Origin: Desulfobaculum bizertense DSM 18034
GTDB taxonomy: Bacteria > Desulfobacterota > Desulfovibrionia > Desulfovibrionales > Desulfovibrionaceae
NCBI RefSeq assembly: GCF_900167065.1
Contig: NZ_FUYA01000004.1
Location: 205,030-269,029 of the forward strand
Length of the DNA: 64,000 bases
Reading direction: 5' to 3'
Part shown: piece by piece, positions 34,468 to 44,703 of the stretch
How the letters are laid out: each line of letters begins with the position of its first letter
Position numbering within the stretch: the stretch's first letter is position 1
Notes under the pieces: model-generated
What the model was told of the DNA's origin: nothing
The model's input: only the letters and a program-made list of their open reading frames with translations
The model's database searches: none
Position numbers and translations under genes: made by a program

Positions 34468-35358
34468 TTATTCAAGGTCCAAATGTCTATGTTCTAGGAA
34501 TACTGCATAATCCGAGTCTCGCAAAGAGTCAAAAATCGCCTCGGCAATGGCAACGGACCGATGTCGTCCACCAGTGCAGCCAATCGCGATAGTCAACCGA
34601 TATCTCCCCTCTTCTGCATAGCGGGGAAGCACGTAATGCAAAAACTCAAGCTGCTTCTCAAGGTATTCCTTACCAACCTGTGATTTCAACACATAGTCGG
34701 CAACGGCCTTGTCCCGGCCGGTGTAGGGGCGAAGCGCCTCAACAAAGTACGGGTTAGGCAAAAAGCGGAGGTCAAAAACAAGGTCAGCGTCCGTTGGCAC
34801 ACCATGCTTAAACCCGAAGGTCACAAGGAAAATGCGCAAACCATACTGCTTGTCCTGCAAAAAATTCCATTTGTCCTGAAGCGTGCGCCGAAGGTCATGG
34901 ATGGAATAATCCGAGGTGTCCACGGTAATTTCAGCCTGCTCTCGCAGAGGAACCAAAAGTTCGTGCTCTTTCTCAAGAGCGGCATCAAGGCTCAGCCCCT
35001 GCTCCAGGGGATGAGGACGGCGCGTCGCAGCATAGCGACGGCGCAAGACCTCTGGGGCGGCCTCAATAAAGACAACTTTTGGAGAAACGCCCTGCTCTGC
35101 AAGCTGCTGAACAGCATCGTCCCACTGCTCCTGAAACTGAGAGTGGCGAACATCAAGACCCAAGGTCAAACCTCGGTGAAACACCTCTTTCTGGCTACGA
35201 AAGAGAGCCACAAGCTGTGGAACAAGGTTCGGGGGCAGACCGTCAACAGTCACAAAACCAAGATCTTCAAAGACCTTGAGTGCTGTTGATTTTCCTGCTC
35301 CAGAAAGCCCCGTCAGGATAATCACTGGAAAGCTGTTGTCTTCCAAAACCTGCGTCAT
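34468..35358 (-). CDS. rapZ: RNase adapter / nucleotide-binding protein RapZ
   Basis: In E. coli RapZ binds GlmZ RNA and glucosamine 6-phosphate and directs RNase E. The 296-residue protein has an N-terminal P-loop ILTGLSGAGKSTALKVFEDLG and C-terminal IAIGCTGGRHRSVAIAE, both hallmarks. VTFGFKHGVPTDADLVFDLRFLPNPY is the conserved core. It is adjacent to ptsN and PTS genes as in many Proteobacteria. Whether RNA adaptation is conserved here is not known. Confidence 0.95.
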   Translation of the reverse strand: MTQVLEDNSFPVIILTGLSGAGKSTALKVFEDLGFVTVDGLPPNLVPQLVALFRSQKEVFHRGLTLGLDVRHSQFQEQWDDAVQQLAEQGVSPKVVFIEAAPEVLRRRYAATRRPHPLEQGLSLDAALEKEHELLVPLREQAEITVDTSDYSIHDLRRTLQDKWNFLQDKQYGLRIFLVTFGFKHGVPTDADLVFDLRFLPNPYFVEALRPYTGRDKAVADYVLKSQVGKEYLEKQLEFLHYVLPRYAEEGRYRLTIAIGCTGGRHRSVAIAEAIFDSLRDSDYAVFLEHRHLDLE

Positions 35359-35360
35359 AA

Positions 35361-35807
35361 TTACGCCTCGAAAAGCAAGGCTTTCAGCTCATCCTCAGAA
35401 GCACTGAGGAACTGCTGACGAAAGTCTTCTTCTTTAAGCATTCGGGAAATGTGGGCAAGAACTCGCAAATGAACTCCTGCAACTTTTTCTGGCGCCAATA
35501 CAAGGAAGAAAATTTTACACGGCTCAAAGTCCAGCGCATCAAACTCAACTCCTTCTGCGGAGCGGCCGACCACAACAAGAACACTTTCAAGCTCGGCAAT
35601 TTTCCCATGCGGAATGGCGATACCGTCGCCAATACCAGTTGTACCCAGCGCTTCCCGTTCGAGAAGCACATCCAGCACATGGGTTTCATCAAGTTCAGGC
35701 TGTACGGAATGTACCGCAGCCACAAGTTCGGCCAGAACCGCCTTTTTGGTTCTGGCCGAAAGTTCAGGTATAATCAGTTCTTTCGAAAGAAAGTCACCAA
35801 GCTTCAT
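35361..35807 (-). CDS. ptsN: PTS-Ntr EIIA (PtsN)
   Basis: Nitrogen-related phosphotransferase EIIA, a regulatory phosphoprotein that usually modulates potassium uptake, sigma-54 genes or (p)ppGpp metabolism. The 148 residues include REALGTTGIGDGIAIPHGK with the phosphorylated His67, and FFLVLAPEKVAGVHLRVLA. The start overlaps the hpf stop (TAATG). The rpoN-hpf-ptsN-rapZ order is classic. Confidence 0.94.
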   Translation of the reverse strand: MKLGDFLSKELIIPELSARTKKAVLAELVAAVHSVQPELDETHVLDVLLEREALGTTGIGDGIAIPHGKIAELESVLVVVGRSAEGVEFDALDFEPCKIFFLVLAPEKVAGVHLRVLAHISRMLKEEDFRQQFLSASEDELKALLFEA

Positions 35808-36346
35808 TAGTCCGTCCCAGGATCAATCAAACCGTAATTGCCGTCCTTGCGCCGATAAATCACATTCGGGCGCTCGGTCTCGGCATTCAGGAAGACAAGA
35901 AATTCAAACTGAAGGGAATCCAGCTGCATTGCAGCCTCCTCCACAGCCATTGGCTTTGGAGGATAGGAGTCCGTTTCCACAATAGTTGGCGGTTCGCTGT
36001 GAGCCGCATCGGCAAAACTCACCACATCCATACGGACGAGGCCTTCGCCTCGACGGTAGCGATCTTTGCTCTTTTCGCGCAGCTTCCGGACCTGAGCGTT
36101 CATCTTGTCTACGGCCAGATCAATGCTCTGATACATGTCCTCGGACTTCTCCGTGGCGCTGATATTCATGTTGTCGCCAGTCAGCGTTGCATCGACGATA
36201 TGGCGAAATTTTTCGACTTCAAGAGTTATGTTCAGTTCGGCGTTAGCGGTCTTGTCAAACTTCAAGAGCTTTCCAAAACGCTTGTTTGCATACTTTCTCA
36301 GATGAGGGGAAGGTTCGAAGTTCTTAAACGTGAGGCTAATGTTCAT
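35807..36346 (-). CDS. hpf: ribosome hibernation-promoting factor, long form
   Basis: Dimerises 70S ribosomes into inactive 100S particles in slow growth. The 179-residue protein has the N-terminal S30AE/HPF domain (about 1-100; NISLTFKNFEPSPHLRKYA, KSEDMYQSIDLAVDKMNAQ) and the C-terminal dimerisation domain of long HPF (RPNVIYRRKDGNYGLIDP). AAGGAG precedes ATG 36346. Located directly after rpoN. Confidence 0.95.
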   Translation of the reverse strand: MNISLTFKNFEPSPHLRKYANKRFGKLLKFDKTANAELNITLEVEKFRHIVDATLTGDNMNISATEKSEDMYQSIDLAVDKMNAQVRKLREKSKDRYRRGEGLVRMDVVSFADAAHSEPPTIVETDSYPPKPMAVEEAAMQLDSLQFEFLVFLNAETERPNVIYRRKDGNYGLIDPGTD

Positions 36347-36435
36347 ACTAAACTCCTTGAAGAGCTATGAAGATTACAGCGTTAAAAACAGTGTACGAAT
36401 ATTCCTACAGAAAAGAAAGACCTCGCCTCAAACTC

Positions 36436-37890
36436 CTAGAAAATCTGTTTCCGTTTTGAAGAAGAGGCGATCCCAAGAGAGCTGCGGTATTTTGCTACAG
36501 TTCTCCGGGCAATATTAATCTCCAGACGCTCTTTAAGAATCTCTGCGATTTTTTCATCAGACAGAGGTTTCTTGGGATTTTCGTCGCCAATGAGGCTCTT
36601 GATCTGTGCTTTTACACTCTCAGAGCCAACCTGACTTCCATCATCAAGCCCCAGGGCACTGTTAAAGAAGAACTTCAGCTCAAACAGGCCATGCGGCGTT
36701 GAAACATATTTACTGGTCGTAATGCGGCTAATCGTCGATTCGTGCATGCCAATGTCATCAGCAACATCTTTCAGAATAAGCGGCTTCAGATGCGTCACGC
36801 CCTTCTCAAAGAATTCATGCTGGAAACGCAGAATACTTTCCATAACCTTATACAAGGTTCGCTGACGCTGATACAGGCTTTTCATCAGCCACTGCGCAGA
36901 GCGGAAACGCTCCTGAACGTATTCTTTGTTGCAGGCATTGCGATCACTATGAATTGTATCAAGGTAAAATTCATTTACCGTGAGCTGAGGCAATCCATCC
37001 TCATTCAGGACAATAATAAAATCATCCTCATATTCATAGACGTAAACATCAGGGCTAATATACTGCGTGTCCCCACTTCCGTAGGCAGCACCCGGCATAG
37101 GGTCCAGAGTCTTGAGAATGTCCAAATATTCCTTGAGTTCTTCAAGGCTAATCCGAAACTTTCTGGCAAGCGGCTTAAAGCGGCGCTTCTCGATATCTTC
37201 GAGGTGATCCTGAACAATGCCCAATAAGATTGGGTCATCATACTCATAGAATTCCAGCTGGACGAGCAGACACTCGCGCGGGTCACGCGCAGCAACCCCA
37301 ACGGGGTCAAACTGCTGCATAAGTTTGAGGACGGGTTCCACGTCCTCAAACGCACAGTCTGCTTCCTGAGCAACGTCTTCCAGATCGGCCTTAAAATAGC
37401 CCTGAGAATCAAGATTCCCAATAATTGCTTCGCCAATCTGAATTTCTGCCTTGCTCAGGCTGGAGAGATGGAGCTGCCACTCAAGGTGGCTCGCGAGGGA
37501 GGGAGAAACAGACAGTCTGTTCTCAAAAGACATCCCCTCTTCAGGGATTTCGCTATCCCGCCCAGCAGACTGCCGGGCAGTGCTGGAAAATTCACCAAGG
37601 TAATTTTCCCAGTCGGCGTTTTGCATGGCGGCCTGGTCTGTAACCGAGTCTGCCATTGCTTCACTGTTTTCGGTATGCTCAGCCGTTGTTGCGTCCTGAG
37701 CTTCCTCTGCTTTTTCCTGACTGGGTTCGGGTTGAGCTTCATCAAGAAGTGGATTTTCCAAAAGCTCTTTTTGAACCATATCGACAAGCTCAAAACGAGA
37801 GAGCTGCAGCAGTTTGATTGCCTGCTGAAGCTGAGGTGTCATCACCAGCTGCTGGGAGAGCTTGAGTTGTTGTCTGAGTTCCAATGCCAT
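36436..37890 (-). CDS. rpoN: RNA polymerase sigma-54 factor
   Basis: Sigma-54 directs transcription from -24/-12 promoters with enhancer-binding ATPases. The 484 residues have the glutamine-rich N-terminus LKLSQQLVMTPQLQQAIKLL (activator interaction), an acidic region (about 50-120), the core-binding domain and the C-terminal RpoN box ARRTVAKYRSSLGI near residue 466. Alanine- and glutamate-rich linker length is normal. The gene has a 211-base upstream gap with a leader hairpin. Confidence 0.97.
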   Translation of the reverse strand: MALELRQQLKLSQQLVMTPQLQQAIKLLQLSRFELVDMVQKELLENPLLDEAQPEPSQEKAEEAQDATTAEHTENSEAMADSVTDQAAMQNADWENYLGEFSSTARQSAGRDSEIPEEGMSFENRLSVSPSLASHLEWQLHLSSLSKAEIQIGEAIIGNLDSQGYFKADLEDVAQEADCAFEDVEPVLKLMQQFDPVGVAARDPRECLLVQLEFYEYDDPILLGIVQDHLEDIEKRRFKPLARKFRISLEELKEYLDILKTLDPMPGAAYGSGDTQYISPDVYVYEYEDDFIIVLNEDGLPQLTVNEFYLDTIHSDRNACNKEYVQERFRSAQWLMKSLYQRQRTLYKVMESILRFQHEFFEKGVTHLKPLILKDVADDIGMHESTISRITTSKYVSTPHGLFELKFFFNSALGLDDGSQVGSESVKAQIKSLIGDENPKKPLSDEKIAEILKERLEINIARRTVAKYRSSLGIASSSKRKQIF

Positions 37891-37986
37891 CGCTACTACA
37901 TCTTTGCTGAGGAGGTGACAGGTACCTTTCCTCCAGGAACCTTCTCCTGAAGAAAAGAAAAGTTATTGAACAAAGCTCAAGAACTT

Positions 37987-38016
37987 GGTGCGGCAAGGGA
38001 ATTCCCCAGCCGCACC
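37987..38016 (-). other. hairpin between lptB and rpoN
   Basis: GGTGCGGC and GCCGCACC (8 bp, perfect) flank a loop that itself contains the palindrome GGGAATTCCC. No T tract follows on either strand, so it may be an RNA processing or leader structure rather than a terminator. Confidence 0.5.
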
Positions 38017-38101
38017 TAAACCATGCCACATCCAGAACAAGCTTGCAACTCAGGATGGCAAGGATTTTGTATGGAAGGTAAAAATCAACGTATGCAAGGC
38101 A

Positions 38102-38824
38102 TTAAAGAGAAAAGCCTTCGCCAAGGTAGACCCGCCGGGCGCGGGGATTGGCACAAATTTCTTCGGGAGTACCACTTAAAATTATCGAACCTTCATAGAC
38201 AAGATAAGCCCTGTCGCATATTCTGAGGGTTTCCCGAACGTTATGGTCAGAGATCAGAACACCAATGCCTCGTTCTTTCAGAGAACGAACAATTCCCTGA
38301 ATATCATCGACTGCAATGGGGTCAATACCTGCAAAAGGTTCGTCAAGCAGCATGAACTTGGGGTTCAGAATCAAGGCTCGGGCAATTTCAAGTCTGCGGC
38401 GCTCGCCACCAGACAGGTGCATTGCCTTCTGAGGACTCAAACGGGTAATGCCGAGTTCATCGAGCAAAGAATCTGCCCGCTTCTTCTGTTCGCTGCGCGA
38501 AAGCCCGCTCTGCTCCAAAATGATTTCCAAATTCTGGCGCACGCTCAATTTCTTAAACACAGAGCTTTCCTGCGGCAAATAGCTCATGCCCATGCGGGCG
38601 CGCTCATGCAGTGGAAGCGAGGTAATTTCCTCATCATCCAACCGCACAATCCCCTCATTCGGCTTGATAATACCCGCAAGCATATAAAAGGTTGTGGTTT
38701 TGCCCGCACCATTCGGGCCGAGCAGACCAACGACTTCGCCCTGTGAAACACTGACGGCAATATCCTGCACCACCCGGCGCTTGCCATAAATTTTGCACAG
38801 GTCTGTTGCAGAAAGAACCGACAT
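38102..38824 (-). CDS. lptB: LPS export ABC transporter ATPase LptB
   Basis: Cytoplasmic ATPase that powers lipopolysaccharide extraction by LptFG. The 240 residues show Walker A GLLGPNGAGKTTTFYML, Q-loop YLPQESSVFKKLSV, signature HLSGGERRRLEIARAL, Walker B FMLLDEPFAGIDP and the H-loop ISDHNVRETL. Start ATG 38824 is two bases from the lptA stop. lptF and lptG are not in the window. Confidence 0.96.
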   Translation of the reverse strand: MSVLSATDLCKIYGKRRVVQDIAVSVSQGEVVGLLGPNGAGKTTTFYMLAGIIKPNEGIVRLDDEEITSLPLHERARMGMSYLPQESSVFKKLSVRQNLEIILEQSGLSRSEQKKRADSLLDELGITRLSPQKAMHLSGGERRRLEIARALILNPKFMLLDEPFAGIDPIAVDDIQGIVRSLKERGIGVLISDHNVRETLRICDRAYLVYEGSIILSGTPEEICANPRARRVYLGEGFSL

Positions 38825-38825
38825 G

Positions 38826-39338
38826 CTATTTTTTTCCTTCCTTGGGAGTAAAGAAAATGGCTTCGACCGGCTCGTTTCCGCCCACAACCTCGCTTCGGTT
38901 GTCCGTAAGCCACAGCTTGATGATTTTGCCCGCGATGCTGTTATCACCATCTTCGAGACGGGGCTTCACGGTCATCGTCACCAGGCTTTCGTCGGCATTG
39001 TAGACAGCCTTGCCACAAAAACCTTTCTTGCCCTCACGCACCAGTCGAACATTCCCGACGGCAACGATCTTGGACACAGCACCTGCCTGAGGACCAGGAG
39101 TTGCCACGGCCTTTTTGTCAGTTGGCTTCAAAAACACCGTCATTTCATCCGACCAGATTGTCATATCCGGCCGAACAACTTTTACAGAACCAGAAAAAAC
39201 AACTTTGCTGCCGCTCTGGTCATATACTGTCTTCTGAGACGTAATCGTCGTCTTGACGCCCTGCTCTGCGGCAAAAGCCGGAGCGGAGAAAAGACACACA
39301 CAGAAACAGGCACACAGAATGCGATGTAGAATTTTCAA
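38826..39338 (-). CDS. lptA: LPS transport periplasmic protein LptA
   Basis: Periplasmic bridge protein that carries LPS from LptC to the outer-membrane LptD. The 170-residue protein has a signal peptide ending AFA (cleavage near residue 23) and then the OstA beta-jellyroll pattern (KTVYDQSGSKVVFSGSVKV, MTIWSDEMTVFL). It lies between lptC and lptB as usual. Confidence 0.92.
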   Translation of the reverse strand: MKILHRILCACFCVCLFSAPAFAAEQGVKTTITSQKTVYDQSGSKVVFSGSVKVVRPDMTIWSDEMTVFLKPTDKKAVATPGPQAGAVSKIVAVGNVRLVREGKKGFCGKAVYNADESLVTMTVKPRLEDGDNSIAGKIIKLWLTDNRSEVVGGNEPVEAIFFTPKEGKK

Positions 39339-39340
39339 GG

Positions 39341-39907
39341 CTATTCCTCCGCGGTGGATTTCTTGGAATCAATCAGCACGGCTGTCACACCGCCAGTTGC
39401 CGTAATTTCATTCGTTGTCAGATCCAGCCGAACCCGGGGAGCTTCGAGGTCCATACCTTCGCGCTCAATGCGGACATCTTTGGTCAGCACCAGCTCACGC
39501 TTGGCGTCGCTGTAGTTGAGCTGCTTGGCATACACCGTATTTTCACCAGAAACGATAACCACATTAGGCCACATTTCTGCTTCTCCACTCTCCTGATTCA
39601 CACGCCCCTCGTCAGCAGTCACCGTTATCGGTTCCTCATTCTGACGTTCCCAGGTCAGGGTTGGAGCATGTACATCGACCAGAGCCTCATCCTGATGATA
39701 ATCAGCACTTTTGGCGACAAGCGTCCAGCGAGAACCATCACTGGCAGAGCGCGTCAGTTCCACCCCCTGCATGGACATATCCACAGAGGGAGCCACAGGC
39801 TCCACAACCTCTTCAACAGAATGGCTCGCCACCCAGTAAAGACCGTAGCCTATGGCTGCAAGGCAGACGACAAAAACGACTGCAAGGAAAAGACGCTTCT
39901 GGTTCAT
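39341..39907 (-). CDS. lptC: LPS export protein LptC
   Basis: Bitopic inner-membrane protein receiving LPS from LptBFG. The 188 residues contain one N-terminal transmembrane helix (LFLAVVFVVCLAAIGYGLYW) and a periplasmic beta-jellyroll (GEAEMWPNVVIVSGENTVYA). GGAG precedes ATG 39907, which overlaps the kdsC stop by the ATGA arrangement. Confidence 0.92.
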   Translation of the reverse strand: MNQKRLFLAVVFVVCLAAIGYGLYWVASHSVEEVVEPVAPSVDMSMQGVELTRSASDGSRWTLVAKSADYHQDEALVDVHAPTLTWERQNEEPITVTADEGRVNQESGEAEMWPNVVIVSGENTVYAKQLNYSDAKRELVLTKDVRIEREGMDLEAPRVRLDLTTNEITATGGVTAVLIDSKKSTAEE

Positions 39908-40443
39908 TTTGTACTCCACGTATCCCACAGCTCTTCGAGCCGCCCCTGCGCATCAAGAATAAATCTCAATGCCTCGCGGACTGCCCCCTGCCCTCCGGGC
40001 CGAGACAGCACAAGTGAGGCCAGCTCACAGATTTCCGGCTGGGCATTGTTGACGGCAATGGGCAGACCGACCTGCCGCATTGGTCCGGCATCAATCCAGT
40101 CATCGCCCACATAAGCGACTTCGGACATATCCAGCCCATGCTTTTCGCAGATGCTTTTGAGCAGCGGAATTTTCTGCACATGTCCAGAGTGGTAATCCTC
40201 AATGCCGAGCTGCTTCATGCGAGCATCTACCGCGCCTGATTTCAGCCCGGTAATCACGGCAATACGAATTCCTACACTCTGGGCCAACTTGATACCCAAA
40301 CCATCCTGCGCATTAAAGCGCTTGATAACTCGGCCATCTGCATCAAAATACAACCCGCAGTCAGTTAGACATCCATCAACATCAAGAACAACGAGCCGTA
40401 TCTTCTTCGCCCGCTCGCGGGCTTCCGTCATACTAACATTCAT
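39904..40443 (-). CDS. kdsC: 3-deoxy-D-manno-octulosonate 8-phosphate phosphatase KdsC
   Basis: HAD-family phosphatase that dephosphorylates Kdo-8-P in lipopolysaccharide synthesis. The DxD nucleophile motif is [20 protein letters not shown], followed by [15 protein letters not shown] (motif II) and [13 protein letters not shown] (motif IV). Length 179 residues. ATG 40443 overlaps the kdsA stop; ATG 40431 ([10 protein letters not shown]) is also possible. Confidence 0.94.
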   Translation of the reverse strand: MNVSMTEARERAKKIRLVVLDVDGCLTDCGLYFDADGRVIKRFNAQDGLGIKLAQSVGIRIAVITGLKSGAVDARMKQLGIEDYHSGHVQKIPLLKSICEKHGLDMSEVAYVGDDWIDAGPMRQVGLPIAVNNAQPEICELASLVLSRPGGQGAVREALRFILDAQGRLEELWDTWSTK

Positions 40444-41245
40444 GCGGCAAATTCCAGAGAGCCTTAAGGTCACGGAGCAATGCTCCAAGCTTTTCAAGCG
40501 GCCACGAATTCGGGCCATCACACAAGGCTGTATCTGGATTGGGATGTGTTTCAACAAACACACCATTTGCACCAGCAGCAACCGCAGCTCGCGCCAAAGT
40601 TGGCACAAATTCACGCTGTCCGCCAGAGCATCCGCCCTGCCCGCCAGGAAGCTGAACAGAATGGGTCGCATCAAAAATGACCGGGCACCCAAAGCTGGAC
40701 ATAATCGACAGAGAACGGAAGTCCACAACAAGATTGTTGTAGCCAAAAGAGGCACCACGTTCAGTCAGCCAGATTTTTTCGTTTCCGGTGCTACGCAGTT
40801 TGCTCACAACATGCTGCATATCCCACGGAGCGAGGAACTGACCTTTTTTGACGTTGACGATTTTTCCCGTCTCACCGGCAGCAACAAGCAAATCTGTCTG
40901 CCTGCACAAAAATGCCGGGATCTGGAGCACGTCAGCGACTTCGGCCACGGGGCCAGCCTGTTCTGGAGAATGGATGTCAGTAACGACAGGAAGGCCAGTT
41001 TCATCCTTAATGCGCTGGAGCATTTCGAGTCCCTGCGTCATGCCGGGGCCGCGGAAACTGGTAACGGAAGTGCGGTTTGCCTTGTCAAAGGAGCTTTTAA
41101 AAACAGCAGGAAGCCCAAGCTCGCGGGTGACTTCCGCGACCTTTTTGCCAGCTTCCAAAGCGATATCAAACGATTCAAGGGCGCACGGGCCCGCTAAAAC
41201 AAACGGACCCGTGCTGGAAAGTTCAAAGAGTTCGGCGGCGTTCAT
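40433..41245 (-). CDS. kdsA: 3-deoxy-D-manno-octulosonate 8-phosphate synthase KdsA
   Basis: Condenses PEP with arabinose 5-phosphate to Kdo-8-P. The 270-residue TIM barrel shows [58 protein letters not shown] and [16 protein letters not shown], then [12 protein letters not shown]. The active-site cysteine in the GPCALES block is compatible with the metal-dependent class, but the full ligand set was not checked. Four bases separate it from pyrG. Confidence 0.96.
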   Translation of the reverse strand: MNAAELFELSSTGPFVLAGPCALESFDIALEAGKKVAEVTRELGLPAVFKSSFDKANRTSVTSFRGPGMTQGLEMLQRIKDETGLPVVTDIHSPEQAGPVAEVADVLQIPAFLCRQTDLLVAAGETGKIVNVKKGQFLAPWDMQHVVSKLRSTGNEKIWLTERGASFGYNNLVVDFRSLSIMSSFGCPVIFDATHSVQLPGGQGGCSGGQREFVPTLARAAVAAGANGVFVETHPNPDTALCDGPNSWPLEKLGALLRDLKALWNLPHEC

Positions 41246-41248
41246 TGC

Positions 41249-43210
<1,962 letters not shown>

Positions 43211-44020
43211 ATGGCGGAGGTTCGGACTCTCGTCATCACCGGTAACGGGACGAACTGTGAAAAAGAGTCAGCATTTGCGGCGGAATTAGCAGGTGCAGAC
43301 AGCGCTACTGTCGTGTATTTCTCTGACCTCATCGCTGGTCGATGCAGGCTGGAGGACTACAACTTCCTGATTTTCCCAGGAGGTTTTTTGGACGGTGACG
43401 ATTTAGGAGCAGCACAGGCTGCAGCGCTTCGGTGGCAGTTTGCCACCACAGGTGACGGGACTCCCCTCATCGATCAGCTCAACGCATTTTTCAATGCTGG
43501 CGGGCTGATTTTGGGCATTTGTAATGGCTTCCAGCTTCTCGTGAAGCTGGGTCTGCTTCCGGCAGTTGGTGGAAAATACTTTGAGCGTCAGGTCACTCTT
43601 TCGCACAATGATTCCGCCAAATTCGAGGACCGCTGGGTCCATCTGAAGGCCAACCCCAAAAGCCCATGCGTCTTTACCAAGGGACTGGACATCCTCGAAA
43701 TGCCTGTTCGCCACGGCGAAGGCAAACTTGTTGCCCGCGACGAAGCGACGCTTCAGGGCCTTGTCGAGAATGATCTTGTCGCTCTGCAATATGCGCATCC
43801 TGAGAGCGGGGATGTGACGCAGGAATACCCCTTCAACCCAAATGGCTCGCCGTACGGCATTGCTGGCCTGACCGACCCCACAGGTCGTATCCTTGGCCTT
43901 ATGCCGCACCCCGAGGCCTTCAACCACCCCACGAACCATCCCGGATGGACTCGTGGTGAGCGCCCGACCCTAGGCACCATTCTGGTTGAAAACGCGGTCA
44001 AGTATATCAAGAGCCGTTAG
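43211..44020 (+). CDS. purQ: phosphoribosylformylglycinamidine synthase, glutaminase subunit PurQ
   Basis: Supplies ammonia from glutamine for the fourth step of purine synthesis. The 269-residue class I amidotransferase has the nucleophile in LILGICNGFQLLVKLG and the His-Glu pair in GLMPHPEAFNHP. FLIFPGGFLDGDDLGAA and the C-terminal GERPTLGTILVENAVKYI fit the larger PurQ subtype. GGAGG precedes ATG 43211. purL and purS are not adjacent. Confidence 0.92.
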   Translation: MAEVRTLVITGNGTNCEKESAFAAELAGADSATVVYFSDLIAGRCRLEDYNFLIFPGGFLDGDDLGAAQAAALRWQFATTGDGTPLIDQLNAFFNAGGLILGICNGFQLLVKLGLLPAVGGKYFERQVTLSHNDSAKFEDRWVHLKANPKSPCVFTKGLDILEMPVRHGEGKLVARDEATLQGLVENDLVALQYAHPESGDVTQEYPFNPNGSPYGIAGLTDPTGRILGLMPHPEAFNHPTNHPGWTRGERPTLGTILVENAVKYIKSR

Positions 44021-44039
44021 GCGACATACTTGAAATTCA

Positions 44040-44080
44040 GTGCCGCGGGTTTGTTGCTCGCGGCACATTTTTTTCTTTTT
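44040..44080 (+). terminator. purQ terminator
   Basis: GTGCCGCG (44040-44047) and CGCGGCAC (44059-44066) followed by a long T run. Confidence 0.9.
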
Positions 44081-44095
44081 AGCACAACGAGAGAC

Positions 44096-44629
44096 ATGAA
44101 AGCTCCCAAACCTTTCCCTTCTCTTCCGGCTGGTTGGACCAGCTGGGACAAGATCATGGAACGCGCCTATGTGCAGGCAGCGCTTGCAGCAGAAAATGGC
44201 GAAGTTCCCGTTGGCGCTGTCATTATTTCTCCTGATGGAGAAATACTTGCCGAAGCAGCCAACGCCCCTATCTCTACGAATGACCCCACAGCTCATGCTG
44301 AAATTCTGGCTCTGCGCCTTGCCGCAGAAAAAATACAGAATTACAGGCTCACAGACTGCATTGCCGCCGTCACACTTGAGCCGTGCATCATGTGCCTCGG
44401 AGCCTTTATTCACGCCCGGATTGGCGGCCTTGTGTTTGGCGCTGATGACCCCAAGTCTGGAGCTGTTGTCTCCTGTCTGGACGGTGCCAACCTTGACTTT
44501 GTCAACCATCACTTCCCGGTCATGCGTGGCGTTATGGCCGAGGAATGCAGCGAACAGCTTCGAGCATTTTTTAAGGCTCGCCGCAAAAAGAAGAAGGCCG
44601 AACAAAACCCTTCCCCGCTGGCAGAATAG
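44096..44629 (+). CDS. tadA: tRNA-specific adenosine deaminase TadA
   Basis: Deaminates A34 to inosine in tRNA-Arg(ACG). The 177-residue cytidine-deaminase-fold protein has the catalytic PTAHAEILAL and the zinc-binding EPCIMCLGAFIHARI, with VPVGAVIISPDG upstream. Start ATG 44096 is used because earlier in-frame starts fall inside the purQ terminator. The C-terminal lysine-rich tail (KARRKKKKAEQ) is a modest extension. Confidence 0.92.
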   Translation: MKAPKPFPSLPAGWTSWDKIMERAYVQAALAAENGEVPVGAVIISPDGEILAEAANAPISTNDPTAHAEILALRLAAEKIQNYRLTDCIAAVTLEPCIMCLGAFIHARIGGLVFGADDPKSGAVVSCLDGANLDFVNHHFPVMRGVMAEECSEQLRAFFKARRKKKKAEQNPSPLAE

Positions 44630-44703
44630 TCTTTCCTGAGGTATGATATGCGGTCCGCAGCCACACGGGTTCCGGACCACATGCACACCGCAGGAGGCCT
44701 GCC

